A stretch of DNA of 64,000 bases, taken from the NCBI RefSeq assembly GCF_003339865.1, contig NZ_QPKV01000015.1, positions 1 to 64,000 on the forward strand, written 5' to 3'. The notes below the pieces were generated by a model that worked only from the letters and a program-made list of their open reading frames with translations, had not been told where the DNA came from and ran no database searches. Positions within the stretch are counted from its first letter, which is position 1; every line of letters starts with the position of its first letter. The translations under genes and the position numbers were made by a program. Shown in pieces: positions 24,721 through 33,870 of this stretch. The stretch is from Pedobacter chinensis. Its GTDB lineage: Bacteria; Bacteroidota; Bacteroidia; Sphingobacteriales; Sphingobacteriaceae.

Positions 24721-26144
24721 GTGAGCAGCACAAAAACTTTTTTTTTGTAAATTACCTTTTATACTTATTAACGCAGTTTCTAAACTTAGTTACACCATTT
24801 ATAATCTTACCTATTTTATCTCGACGCTTGGGAGTTGAAGGCGTAGGTAATGTTAGTTATGTGCTTGCGATTAGTCAGGTGTTTATTACAATTAGTGCGG
24901 CTGGAATGATAAATTACGGCAATCGTAAGCTATCTGCCTCAAAAAATATTGAACAGGATTTTAGGTTACTTTTTTCCATCCAGTTATTCACATCAACATT
25001 AGCAGTAGTTTTCTTTTTAGCTTATACCTTTTTTATAGAAAAAAAATTAACTGATTTGTTTTTAATCTCCTGCTTAGGTGTATTGGCTAACATCTTTGAC
25101 TTTTCGTGGTATTTTATTGCGGCAAATAAAATAAAAAACATCACATTCAGAAATATAATTGTCAAAGTTATCATGGCGGTGGGAACGTTTTTTTTCGTTA
25201 ATGATGTACAAGATATTGATATTTACCTTTATCTCTACTTTGGTGCTACATTCTTGCTTAATTTGTTAATGGTTAGCTCGCTTCCGAAAAGTTACCTTTT
25301 CATTTTCAAGCTAAAACTGCGTGAGTTTTTTGAAGAGCTGAGAAAAGTCAGTTTATTTTTTGTGCCCACACTACTCATGCTGATGTATGCTTCATTCGAT
25401 AAAATATTCCTGGCAAAATCAATCAGCAATTCATCGTTGGCCATTTATGATAATGCATTAAAAATTATAACTATTTTATGCGTAATTACGGCTTCATTAA
25501 GCCCTTTAATGGTTTCTAAGCTGGCCAGTAGTGAAGAAAAACAAATAACTAGATTAGTTGAAGGATCTGTGTCATTTGTTTGTTATGTTGCTTTTCCCAT
25601 ATTATTTGGGATTATTGCCATAGCAGGTAATTTAGTAGACGTTTTGTTTGGGCATGAATTTATTGAGATGACCAGGGTATTGATTATCCTGTCGCCAATT
25701 ATTTTTTTTATAGGAATAGGAGATGTTTTGGTAAATCAGATCATTATATCCATGCACATGGACAAAAAATATACTTTGGTAATGCTGGTAATGGTAATAC
25801 TTTCTGTAATACTCAATATCATATTGATCCCACGCTTTAATCATGACGGGGCTGCATATGGGAATATGCTTTCACATTTTCTTATTCTATTCCTCGAGTT
25901 CTATATTTGTGCAAAATATCTTTCAGTTGCAAATGTAATCCGATTGAGTTTGATACCGCTAACCGCAGCCGTATTAATGTTTTTCTCGGTAACATTTTTA
26001 GATATATCCAGTCTAGCTTGGGTTAATTTGCTGGTAAAAATTACGGTGGGATTTGCAAGCTATATCTTAGCAGGATTTTTACTTGGATCCAAATTCCAAA
26101 AAGATTTTATAATTTACCTACTCAACAAAATAAAAAAAGCATAG
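24717..26144 (+). CDS. wzx: Wzx-type oligosaccharide flippase 1
   Basis: A 475-residue polytopic protein with about 12-14 membrane segments, of the polysaccharide transport (MOP) superfamily. The N-terminal NYLLYLLTQFLNLVTPFIIL and SRRLGVEGVG are typical. It should flip undecaprenyl-linked repeat units to the periplasm. An ATGA overlap couples it to the WavE-like gene, and wecB begins immediately after its stop. A T9 run lies in codons 6-9. It is the first of three flippases in the window. Confidence 0.9.
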   Translation: MSEQHKNFFFVNYLLYLLTQFLNLVTPFIILPILSRRLGVEGVGNVSYVLAISQVFITISAAGMINYGNRKLSASKNIEQDFRLLFSIQLFTSTLAVVFFLAYTFFIEKKLTDLFLISCLGVLANIFDFSWYFIAANKIKNITFRNIIVKVIMAVGTFFFVNDVQDIDIYLYLYFGATFLLNLLMVSSLPKSYLFIFKLKLREFFEELRKVSLFFVPTLLMLMYASFDKIFLAKSISNSSLAIYDNALKIITILCVITASLSPLMVSKLASSEEKQITRLVEGSVSFVCYVAFPILFGIIAIAGNLVDVLFGHEFIEMTRVLIILSPIIFFIGIGDVLVNQIIISMHMDKKYTLVMLVMVILSVILNIILIPRFNHDGAAYGNMLSHFLILFLEFYICAKYLSVANVIRLSLIPLTAAVLMFFSVTFLDISSLAWVNLLVKITVGFASYILAGFLLGSKFQKDFIIYLLNKIKKA

Positions 26145-27257
26145 ATGCAGCAAAAGATCCTACTTGTATTTGGTACAAGACCAGAAGCTATAAAAATGGC
26201 GCCATTGGTAAAGCAATTTAGCTTCTTTCCAGAGCATTTCAACCTTAAGGTTTGTGTTACTGCGCAGCATCGTGAGATGTTGGATCAAGTGCTTGATTTT
26301 TTTGAAATTACTCCCCATTATGATCTTGATCTCATGAAAAAGGGTCAAAATCTTTTTCAGCTGACCGCAGATATTATACTGGGAATGAAATCGGTATTAG
26401 AAGAATTTAAGCCTGACTATGTTTTTGTACATGGAGATACCACTACGTCGATGGCTACAGCTTTATCTGCTTTTTATGCAGGAGCCAAAGTTTGTCATGT
26501 GGAAGCTGGCCTTAGAACCTTCGATAAACTTTCCCCTTTTCCTGAAGAAATCAACAGACAATTGACAGGCAGAATTTCCGACATCCACTTTGCCCCCACG
26601 GTACTTGCTAAAGAGAATTTGGCCAAAGAAGGCACGACTTCAAGAATATATGTTACAGGTAATACAGTGATAGATGCTTTGTTTTGGGCTACTCAGAAAC
26701 TGGTCAATTACGAGGACGAAGAAATCCGGTATTTGAAAAGCATTGTTGATTCTTCAAAAAAATTAATCCTGATTACGGGGCACAGGCGAGAAAATTTTGG
26801 CGATGGTTTTTTGAAGATTTGTAGGGCTATTAAAAGATTTGCACAAAGAACGGAAGTGCAAATTATCTATCCGGTTCACTTGAATCCAAATGTACAACAG
26901 CCCGTTTTCGAATTATTGGATGATCTAAATAATGTACGGCTTATCAAGCCGCTCTCTTACCCTGCTTTCGTATGGCTGATGAATAAATCTTATTTTATTC
27001 TCACAGATAGTGGGGGTGTTCAAGAAGAGGCACCTAGCCTAGGGAAACCAGTTTTAGTGATGCGCGATACCACCGAGCGACCAGAAGCTGTAGATGCAGG
27101 AACAGTAATCTTGGTAGGAACAAATGAAGAACTCATCTTATCTTCTTGCGAACGTTTATTAGATGATCATGAATTATATCAAAAAATGGCTCAGAGTCAT
27201 AATCCATATGGTGACGGAACAGCCTGTGAAAGAATTGTAAATGCTTTAATTAATTGA
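26145..27257 (+). CDS. wecB: UDP-N-acetylglucosamine 2-epimerase (non-hydrolysing)
   Basis: A 370-residue enzyme interconverting UDP-GlcNAc and UDP-ManNAc. Recognisable motifs are FGTRPEAIKMAPL, HGDTTS, VEAGLRT, FPEEINRQ, TGHRRENFG, PVHLNPNV and TDSGGVQEEAP with MRDTTERPE. All are intact and the length is normal. It starts on the base after the flippase stop. UDP-ManNAc may serve the polymer directly or be oxidised to ManNAcA by the dehydrogenase at 12698. Confidence 0.93.
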   Translation: MQQKILLVFGTRPEAIKMAPLVKQFSFFPEHFNLKVCVTAQHREMLDQVLDFFEITPHYDLDLMKKGQNLFQLTADIILGMKSVLEEFKPDYVFVHGDTTTSMATALSAFYAGAKVCHVEAGLRTFDKLSPFPEEINRQLTGRISDIHFAPTVLAKENLAKEGTTSRIYVTGNTVIDALFWATQKLVNYEDEEIRYLKSIVDSSKKLILITGHRRENFGDGFLKICRAIKRFAQRTEVQIIYPVHLNPNVQQPVFELLDDLNNVRLIKPLSYPAFVWLMNKSYFILTDSGGVQEEAPSLGKPVLVMRDTTERPEAVDAGTVILVGTNEELILSSCERLLDDHELYQKMAQSHNPYGDGTACERIVNALIN

Positions 27258-27259
27258 TA

Positions 27260-28324
27260 ATGAAAGATGAGCTGTTATTTTTAGCGGAATATCCAAATGA
27301 AACCAACATCAAGGATGGCATGATCAGTCGTATTAAAGCCATTGATCAGATTTTTGAAGATGTGCCTAGAATATATCTTACAGTGTCATTGAGGCGTAAC
27401 ATTAAAATGTATCAACAAAAGGTAGGAAAGATTGAGCTTTATAAGCTCAATCTTTTTATGCATTTTTTCAAAATAGTCAGATTAATCATAAATTCTAAGA
27501 CGATTTACTCACATTCTATACACATGAGCAAGTTTCTTTATATCCTTTTTCCATTTTTTAAGGGAAATCTGATTTTGGACGCTCACGGCGTGGTGCCAGA
27601 GGAGGAATTACTATTTCAGAAAAAAAAATTGGCGAGTTTACTAATGTCTATAGTAGAAAAGGTTGTTTTTAGCTATGCTAAATATGTAATATGTGTTTCT
27701 AAGGCGATGGAAAATCATTTTAAAAGAAAATATAAAAAATTTAAGGGGAAATATATTATATATAGTATACTTCCTGAGAATTTATTACAAAAACAATTGG
27801 AGTCAAGAAGGGAACCCCAAAAAGAAATTAATGTAATTTATAGTGGTGGTATTTCTCCTTGGCAAAACATTTCGCTAATGTTAAAAACAATTGAAAATAA
27901 TCAGACTCCACATATTAAATATACGATCTTAACTGGGGATTTATTGGGATTGAAGCAGGAACTAAAAAAATTCAAAATTGAACCTGCATACTTAAATGTG
28001 CTCAGTGTTCTGCCCTCAGAATTGGATAAATTTTATCAGCAGGCAGATTATGCGTTCATTTTAAGAGACGATATTATTGTAAATAATGTTGCAAATCCTA
28101 CTAAGATGGTAGAGTATTTATATTATGGAATCATACCTATTGTATTATCGCCAAAAATTGGAGATTATTTTGAGCTTGGTTATGATTATTTTAGCATCAA
28201 TGAATTTAATACAGATTTGCTGAAACCTGAACAGCCGAGCGTTAAAAATATGCTCGTTGTGAAGCAACTCTTTGAACAAAATAAGGTTATTGATCTAAAG
28301 AAAGAAATACTTAATTATAATTAA
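27260..28324 (+). CDS. GT4-like glycosyltransferase with internal terminator-like hairpin
   Basis: A 354-residue GT-B-fold protein. The C-terminal half has IYSGGISPWQN and the donor-site stretch PTKMVEYLYYGIIPIV, as in GT4 enzymes. The start is placed at ATG 27260, three bases after the wecB stop; an in-frame TTG at 27254 is less likely. At 27427-27457, within codons 56-66, the coding strand forms a perfect 13-bp hairpin followed by T5, a textbook intrinsic terminator inside a gene. The sugar and acceptor are unknown. Confidence 0.78.
   Translation: MKDELLFLAEYPNETNIKDGMISRIKAIDQIFEDVPRIYLTVSLRRNIKMYQQKVGKIELYKLNLFMHFFKIVRLIINSKTIYSHSIHMSKFLYILFPFFKGNLILDAHGVVPEEELLFQKKKLASLLMSIVEKVVFSYAKYVICVSKAMENHFKRKYKKFKGKYIIYSILPENLLQKQLESRREPQKEINVIYSGGISPWQNISLMLKTIENNQTPHIKYTILTGDLLGLKQELKKFKIEPAYLNVLSVLPSELDKFYQQADYAFILRDDIIVNNVANPTKMVEYLYYGIIPIVLSPKIGDYFELGYDYFSINEFNTDLLKPEQPSVKNMLVVKQLFEQNKVIDLKKEILNYN
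27427..27457 (+). terminator. Terminator-like hairpin inside a coding region
   Basis: AAAGATTGAGCTT (27427-27439) pairs perfectly with AAGCTCAATCTTT (27443-27455) around a 3-base loop, and the T run continues to 27457. It lies in the coding strand of a glycosyltransferase, where it might halt transcription unless ribosomes or an antiterminator prevent it. Confidence 0.6.
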
Positions 28325-28326
28325 CA

Positions 28327-29364
28327 ATGATTATCATCCTTATCATTCTTTTTGTAGCTGTTTCAATATTATCTTTCTTACCACTTGAATCAAATCTAAT
28401 TTTAAAGGAAAGTTTGTTCTTTGTGTTGGGGTTGATTTTAATGGTAATTGCAGCTTTTAGAGGTGAAGGGGTTGATCGAGATTATACGACATATATTGAG
28501 CTATATCATACGTCTGTCTATGAGATCAATATAGAAGTTTTTTTTTTACTTATCGCTAGTATTGTTAGAAATCTCTTTTTTGATAATGTGCTTTTTCTTT
28601 TTTTAATATATGCAATGATTGGAGTTGGCCTGAAGTTCTTTGCTATTCATGAATTGACCAGCCTGTGGTTTCTTTCGGTATTGATTTACATCTCTAATTT
28701 TTATATGCTCCATGAAATGACTCAAATAAGGGCCGGTGCGGCATCAGGAATATTATTGTTATGCATTAAACCCATTTATGAACGGAATTTTAAACTCTTT
28801 CTGATTTTGGTTATACTGGGTGTATGTTTTCATTATTCGGCTATTGTTATAATTCCTCTGTACTTTATCAATTCGAATAAAAGCAACATGTTACGCTATC
28901 TTCTCCTAGTACCGATAGCATACGTTTTGTACTTTTTAAGGATTACCTTAAGCACTGTCTTGGCAACTTTGCCAATACCAGCTATTCAAAGTAAGGTTAT
29001 AGCCTACAATGCATTGATGGCTAGTGGAGAAATGACAGAGATAAATATATTTAATTTTCTTTTTCTTTTTAAAATAATACTCTGTTTCTTTTTGATTTGG
29101 AGACTTCAATCTATTGCCGCAAAAAATAAGTACTTTATTATTTTATTAAAGATATATATCATCGCATTATCTACTTTTGTACTCTTCTCTGATTTCCCAA
29201 CTTTGGCTTTTAGAATTACAGAACTACTTCAGGTTGTGGAGGTTATTTTAATTCCATTAATAGTCTATGCATTTGTAGAAAAAAGATGGGCAACTCTATT
29301 GCCAATATCTTTCGCAGCATTACTGATGTGGCTAATCATTTTTTATACCAAAATCATAATGTAA
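28327..29364 (+). CDS. EpsG-like polysaccharide polymerase (Wzy role) 1
   Basis: A 345-residue membrane protein with about ten membrane segments. The motif AAFRGEGVDRDYTTYIELY after the first segments is the signature of the EpsG family of putative polymerases. It should join repeat units in the periplasm. It starts 2 bases after the preceding stop and its TAA overlaps the next ATG. A run of ten T at 28538-28547 encodes two Phe codons and is another possible slippage site. Confidence 0.82.
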   Translation: MIIILIILFVAVSILSFLPLESNLILKESLFFVLGLILMVIAAFRGEGVDRDYTTYIELYHTSVYEINIEVFFLLIASIVRNLFFDNVLFLFLIYAMIGVGLKFFAIHELTSLWFLSVLIYISNFYMLHEMTQIRAGAASGILLLCIKPIYERNFKLFLILVILGVCFHYSAIVIIPLYFINSNKSNMLRYLLLVPIAYVLYFLRITLSTVLATLPIPAIQSKVIAYNALMASGEMTEINIFNFLFLFKIILCFFLIWRLQSIAAKNKYFIILLKIYIIALSTFVLFSDFPTLAFRITELLQVVEVILIPLIVYAFVEKRWATLLPISFAALLMWLIIFYTKIIM

Positions 29365-30197
29365 TGAATTCATTATTAGTAACAATAGTTCTTTATAAAC
29401 AAAGCTTCAATGATACCCCATCCGTTAAAAGCATAGAAACTTCATTAAGTTCAGCACTTGAAAAAGGCATGGTATTCGTTTATGATAACAGTCCCATTCC
29501 TCAGCAAATTCAGTCTGAAATTGCAGGATGGAAAATTATATATAAACATAATCCCAAAAATGACGGGATTAGTAAGGGTTACAATGAAAGTGCAGAACTA
29601 GCTAAGGAGCTAGGTAAAGAATGGCTTTTGTTTATTGACCAGGATTCTGTTTTTCCAGTAGATTATTTGCAATCTTTGGAAAGCGCAATTAATGAAAATA
29701 AGAACACTTTTATATTCGCTCCTATTTTAAAAAGCGGTGCTCGAATTATATCGCCAAATTGGGTGTTTTTGGAAAAAGGGCTGTCTATGAAAATACCAAT
29801 TACGGGTAATCAACCGATGAAGTTTAAGTCTTTTATCAATAGTGGGCTTTGTGTGAGATTGACTGCCTTTAATAAGGTTGGTGGCTATAATGATAAAATT
29901 AGGCTAGATTTTTCGGATACCTATTTCGTGAATAAATTGAAGAGAGCGTTTAATCAAATTTATGTTTTGGATATGATCGTCGAACATTCATTATCTACGT
30001 TCTCTGATAATTATAATAGTCAACTAATCAGATTCAGGTATTATTGTAATGGGGCAAGGAATTTTTCTAATATTGTAAACTTTTTCCCCATTTTGGGCAT
30101 TTGCTCCTTTAGAGCAATAAAACTTAGTCTTTTGTCAAAAAATATGAACTTCTTTACCACCTATTTACAATATTACATTTTGGGGAAATCACTATAG
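29364..30197 (+). CDS. Family 2 glycosyltransferase, rhamnosyltransferase-like
   Basis: A 277-residue GT-A enzyme. It begins LLVTIVLYKQSF, has KHNPKNDGISKGYNE and the metal motif LLFIDQDSVFP, and then INSGLCVRLTAFNKVGGYND, as in WbbL-like rhamnosyltransferases. The start is the ATG at 29364, which overlaps the polymerase stop; an upstream frame extension would lie inside the polymerase gene. It ends just before the IS982 insertion and appears complete. Confidence 0.82.
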   Translation: MNSLLVTIVLYKQSFNDTPSVKSIETSLSSALEKGMVFVYDNSPIPQQIQSEIAGWKIIYKHNPKNDGISKGYNESAELAKELGKEWLLFIDQDSVFPVDYLQSLESAINENKNTFIFAPILKSGARIISPNWVFLEKGLSMKIPITGNQPMKFKSFINSGLCVRLTAFNKVGGYNDKIRLDFSDTYFVNKLKRAFNQIYVLDMIVEHSLSTFSDNYNSQLIRFRYYCNGARNFSNIVNFFPILGICSFRAIKLSLLSKNMNFFTTYLQYYILGKSL

Positions 30198-30225
30198 TAT
30201 TTAAATAGATTTTGCCTACTAATTA

Positions 30226-31140
30226 ACTCAAGTTGCTAGATAAAAAGATAAAAAAGTAAGCATCAAAAAAGAGAACTTTGGTTTACCACAACTAAAAAAC
30301 TCAGACTGATGCTTACAAAGGATAAAATTACAGGAATATTTTGTTTTATAGATGATTTGTTGAAAATGAGCAGCCATTATGAAGATAGCCGCAGACAGGT
30401 TAGCGAGAGCGAGGTAATTACCACTGCGGTGGTATCCTCGCTGTATTTTGGGGGTCATCAGAATAAGGCAGGACAATTTATGAAGATGACGGGAATGGTC
30501 CCGGGCATGTTGGACAAGAGCAGGTTACATGCGGTAGCCGAACTGGCCTACAGTTTATTCCTGCAGGTCGGTTATTACTTTTGGTATATCAGTTGCGAAA
30601 TGAGTGATGTGCTGGATTCCTTTCCCGTGGCTGTATGTGACAATATTCGTATAGCGAACTGTAAAATATTAAAGGGGAAGCAATGGCATGGGAAACAAGC
30701 CAGCATGCGCAGATATTTTTATGGGGTAAAAGTACAGTTGTTAATTACCAAAGATGGCATTCCTGTTGAATTTGGCTTTGTGCCGGGCAGTGAGCATGAT
30801 GCACAGACCTTAAGGAAACTACCGATGGAGCTGCCTGCTGAAAGTGAGGTGTTTGCAGATTCGGCCTATACCAATTATGAGATTGAAGATCAAATGATGG
30901 AAACGGACCAGATCGCTTTAAGGGTACATCGCAAATCCAATGCAAAGAGAAAGGACAGCCCAAGCGCTGCCTTTATCAAAGAATACATGCGTAAAAGAGT
31001 AGAGACGACGATTAGTGAGATCAAAGGGCTATTCCTAAGAAAGCTCCATGCAGTGACTTTCAAAGGATGGTTGCTGAAAATCACATTGTTTATCTTCGCT
31101 TTTACACTTAATAAATTAATAATATAACTAGCACTTGAGT
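30226..31140 (+). mobile_element. IS982-family insertion sequence
   Basis: The element is about 915 bp. The left end ACTCAAGTTGCTAG (30226) and the complement of the right end, ACTCAAGTGCTAG (ending at 31140), form imperfect inverted repeats. TAATTA directly abuts both ends (30220-30225 and 31141-31146) and may be the target duplication, although it is itself palindromic and the ends could extend into it. One intact transposase lies within. It is inserted between two polysaccharide genes, in the direction of the operon. Confidence 0.82.
30309..31127 (+). CDS. IS982-family transposase
   Basis: A 272-residue DDE transposase with the family's features: an N-terminal helical region (KITGIFCFIDDLLK), the first Asp in VLDSFPVAVCDNIR, then GKQASMRRYFYGVKVQ, the second Asp in VFADSAYTN, and the Glu in RVETTISEIKGL. 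No frameshift or internal stop is present, so it is probably active. Its base composition is more GC-rich than the neighbours, in keeping with recent arrival. It is slightly shorter than many family members. Confidence 0.9.
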   Translation: MLTKDKITGIFCFIDDLLKMSSHYEDSRRQVSESEVITTAVVSSLYFGGHQNKAGQFMKMTGMVPGMLDKSRLHAVAELAYSLFLQVGYYFWYISCEMSDVLDSFPVAVCDNIRIANCKILKGKQWHGKQASMRRYFYGVKVQLLITKDGIPVEFGFVPGSEHDAQTLRKLPMELPAESEVFADSAYTNYEIEDQMMETDQIALRVHRKSNAKRKDSPSAAFIKEYMRKRVETTISEIKGLFLRKLHAVTFKGWLLKITLFIFAFTLNKLII

Positions 31141-31165
31141 TAATTACTTATCGATAAATATTCTC

Positions 31166-32092
31166 ATGATAAAATTTTACTTGACTTTACTTTTAGAACT
31201 CGCTTTGGCTCCGTTACTATATCCATTAAATTCGTTAAAAAACCACTTAGGTAAAAATGATAAAGGAAAACAGGCACTAAGAGCGAAACCGATAGCGGAT
31301 GAGATAATTTATGCGATCCATGAGTGGGCAGGTTATCCACCAATTAGAAAAAAGAAAATAGCTTACGTTAATAAGGAGTTTACCTGCGGACTCAGGTTCC
31401 AGCTTCAAAGAATCTATGCTTATAAAGGTCAGCGTTCCATCAGAAAAATTTTAACAGTGTCTGATTATAATACGCAATATTTTACCTCGTTAAAAGAAAC
31501 CGAAAGAATTGACGAAGCTCTGGAAATTTATCCTGTGGAAAATAAGGCGATGGATTTTTCCGGATATGCTTATGTTTGCCATAATTTAATTGATTGGAAT
31601 AAGGAACAAGCGATTTTCTTAACCAATTCGTCTGTAAATTGTCAAATAGATCATTTTATTGACGATTATGTAGATTTGTTAGTGAAATACAAAAATATCG
31701 GATTAATTGGAGTTTCCTATTCAACAAAAATTTATCAGAGCCTCATCAAAAATAATTTCAATCCCCACTTACAGAGTTTCTTTTTGCTTACCACAACAAG
31801 TGTTCTTAAAGAATTGCTGGCTATAAATAACGGGCTTTTTCCAGGTGAAAATGAGTCGTATAAAGCATCTATCATTAGATTTGGTGAAATAAAACTAAGT
31901 AAGCTTGTTCAATCTTTAGGTTATGACATTGCTTTTGTAAGTGAAGATGGAAATTTAAATCTTTTCCCAAAAAAGAACTGGCTTTTTAATGGATATCAAA
32001 AATGGAAGTTACCACATGGAGATTATCGGCTTTGGAACGTTCATCCAAACAAAATTTATAAATATGAAAAGGCATACCAAACAATAGGTTGA
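31166..32092 (+). CDS. Probable glycosyltransferase, RgpF-like hints
   Basis: A 308-residue protein with an N-terminal hydrophobic stretch (FYLTLLLELALAPLLYPL). The middle part, IFLTNSSVNCQIDHFIDDYVDLL, and later LQSFFLLTTTSVLKELL resemble rhamnan-synthesis (RgpF-type) and related unclassified transferases. There is no clear DxD. It lies downstream of the IS element and before an AT-rich gap. Assignment to a transferase family is tentative; the gene itself looks intact. Confidence 0.65.
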   Translation: MIKFYLTLLLELALAPLLYPLNSLKNHLGKNDKGKQALRAKPIADEIIYAIHEWAGYPPIRKKKIAYVNKEFTCGLRFQLQRIYAYKGQRSIRKILTVSDYNTQYFTSLKETERIDEALEIYPVENKAMDFSGYAYVCHNLIDWNKEQAIFLTNSSVNCQIDHFIDDYVDLLVKYKNIGLIGVSYSTKIYQSLIKNNFNPHLQSFFLLTTTSVLKELLAINNGLFPGENESYKASIIRFGEIKLSKLVQSLGYDIAFVSEDGNLNLFPKKNWLFNGYQKWKLPHGDYRLWNVHPNKIYKYEKAYQTIG

Positions 32093-32174
32093 TTAGCAGG
32101 ATGGTTAATCCTTTTGCCCAATGCTTAACCTAGTCATTTTGAAGTCGACCTATAAAAACATTAGTTATTCTAGT

Positions 32175-32182
32175 TATATTTG
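32175..32182 (+). promoter_or_regulatory. -7 box TATATTTG before the oxygenase gene
   Basis: An exact TAnnTTTG, 38 bases before the ATG at 32220, in the gap that follows the RgpF-like gene. No -33 element is clear. It could restart transcription downstream of the IS. Confidence 0.4.
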
Positions 32183-32219
32183 GTTCGATTTTTAATTTAA
32201 AATTTAAAACTTTTTGCAT

Positions 32220-33047
32220 ATGACCTTAGATAGAATTTCACTAGCAGATTTGATTTTAGAACGACTTGCTGTACAAAAAGATGAATTACGTAAAGAATTT
32301 TCTCTAAAAGGACGAATCAATTCATGCTTTATTGATAACTTATTGCCAGTTAATATCGCAAAGAAAATTTATGATGCCTTTCCGTCGCCTGAAGAAATGG
32401 CTATTCATAAATCGCTAAGAGAAAATAAAAGAGTTGCCGCACAAATGGATTTATATGACCCCTTGTTAGAGGAAATTGTTTATGCATTTCAAGATCAGCG
32501 CATCATTAAAATAGTGGAAGAAATTACGGGTATCGAGGAGATGACACCTGATGAGCATTTATATGCCGGAGGAATTAGCTTGATGGCACATGGTAATTTT
32601 TTGAATCCTCACTTAGACAATTCTCACGATAACGATAGGGAAAATTATAGGGTACTGAATCTCTTATACTATGTTACGCCAGATTGGCCTGTTGAAAATG
32701 GCGGGAATTTAGAGCTTTGGGATAAAGGAACGAAAAGAACTCAGCGTACCATACACTCTAAGTTTAACAGATTGGTATTAATGATCACAAATAAGTCTTC
32801 CTATCACTCTGTTAGCAAAGTGGTATCTGATGGCAAAAGATGCTGTGTATCCAACTATTACTTTTCGAAGATTCCTGCAGAAAATGAAGAGTATTTTCAC
32901 GTAACTTCATTCTATGGCCGACCAGAAGAACCAATTAAGGATATTTTATTAAAAATTGATTCTGGTCTCAGGAATATGGTTAGAAAGGTGACAAAAAAAC
33001 GAGTTGTCGAAACTAAGCACATTTATAAAAAGGATTCCAATAAATAA
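32220..33047 (+). CDS. 2OG-Fe(II) oxygenase
   Basis: A 275-residue non-haem iron dioxygenase of the prolyl-hydroxylase-like group. It has the HxD pair in NPHLDNSHD, a jelly-roll strand NGGNLELWDKG, the distal His in YHSVSKV and the 2-oxoglutarate-binding Arg in GKRCCVSNYYF. The start is ATG 32220; a TTG six bases earlier is unlikely. In a polysaccharide cluster it may hydroxylate a sugar, lipid or amino-acid substituent. The substrate is unknown. Confidence 0.85.
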   Translation: MTLDRISLADLILERLAVQKDELRKEFSLKGRINSCFIDNLLPVNIAKKIYDAFPSPEEMAIHKSLRENKRVAAQMDLYDPLLEEIVYAFQDQRIIKIVEEITGIEEMTPDEHLYAGGISLMAHGNFLNPHLDNSHDNDRENYRVLNLLYYVTPDWPVENGGNLELWDKGTKRTQRTIHSKFNRLVLMITNKSSYHSVSKVVSDGKRCCVSNYYFSKIPAENEEYFHVTSFYGRPEEPIKDILLKIDSGLRNMVRKVTKKRVVETKHIYKKDSNK

Positions 33048-33051
33048 TCGA

Positions 33052-33870
33052 GTGGAAATTTTTTCAGGTAGTATTGTATTATATAATAATGAGGCCACTT
33101 CTCTTAAAAAAGCAATTGATAGTTTTTTGAAGGCCAATAATAAGGGAGTTTTATATTTAATAGATAATTCAACGTCGGATGTGTTAAAGAAACTTGCCAA
33201 TATGGAAAGAATTCATTACATCCATAATCCTTCAAACCCTGGCTTCGGAGCGGCACATAATGTTGCCCTGAATTTGGCCATCGAAGCAGGATATCAATAT
33301 CATTTTATCATTAACCCGGATATCTATTTCAACGTTGATATCATTACACCAATGCTCAATTATATGCAGGATCGTCCTGATGTGGGTATGCTAATGCCAG
33401 AAGTACTGAATGAAGACGGGTCTGTGCAGTATCTTCCAAAGCTCTTGCCAAGTCCGTTTTGGATCTTTAGAAGAAAACTAAAGAAACCAGCCAAGATACA
33501 CCAGAAATTTGTAGATAAGTATGAGTTACAAAAGGTGGGAAGACGAACCATATATAATTCTCCATTGCTTTCGGGCTGCTTCACTTTATTAAATCTAACC
33601 GCAATCAAAGAATTGGGCGGATATGATGATCAATACTTTATGTATTTTGAAGATTTCGATCTTTCGCGTCGAATTCACAGAAAATATAAAACGATCTACT
33701 TCCCAAACGTGTCAGTCTATCACAGCTATGATAGCGGAGCAAACAAAAGTTCACGATTATTTAGCATCTTTGTCTCTTCAGCAATTACCTATTTTAATAA
33801 ATGGGGTTGGTTTTTTGATAAAGAAAGGATAAAAGTTAATAAAGAAACTTTAAAGCAATTTGAAAGCTAA
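33052..33870 (+). CDS. Family 2 glycosyltransferase, WbbL-like
   Basis: A 272-residue GT-A enzyme beginning with the strand IFSGSIVLYNNEATSLKKA. It carries HNPSNPGFGAAHNVAL, the metal motif IINPDIYFN, and LSGCFTLLNLTAIKELGGYD with FMYFEDFDLSRR, typical of rhamnosyltransferases. GTG 33052, 5 bases after the oxygenase stop, is preferred; an upstream TTG at 33004 would overlap the oxygenase gene. It is likely part of the same unit as the SDR genes downstream. Confidence 0.82.
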   Translation: MEIFSGSIVLYNNEATSLKKAIDSFLKANNKGVLYLIDNSTSDVLKKLANMERIHYIHNPSNPGFGAAHNVALNLAIEAGYQYHFIINPDIYFNVDIITPMLNYMQDRPDVGMLMPEVLNEDGSVQYLPKLLPSPFWIFRRKLKKPAKIHQKFVDKYELQKVGRRTIYNSPLLSGCFTLLNLTAIKELGGYDDQYFMYFEDFDLSRRIHRKYKTIYFPNVSVYHSYDSGANKSSRLFSIFVSSAITYFNKWGWFFDKERIKVNKETLKQFES

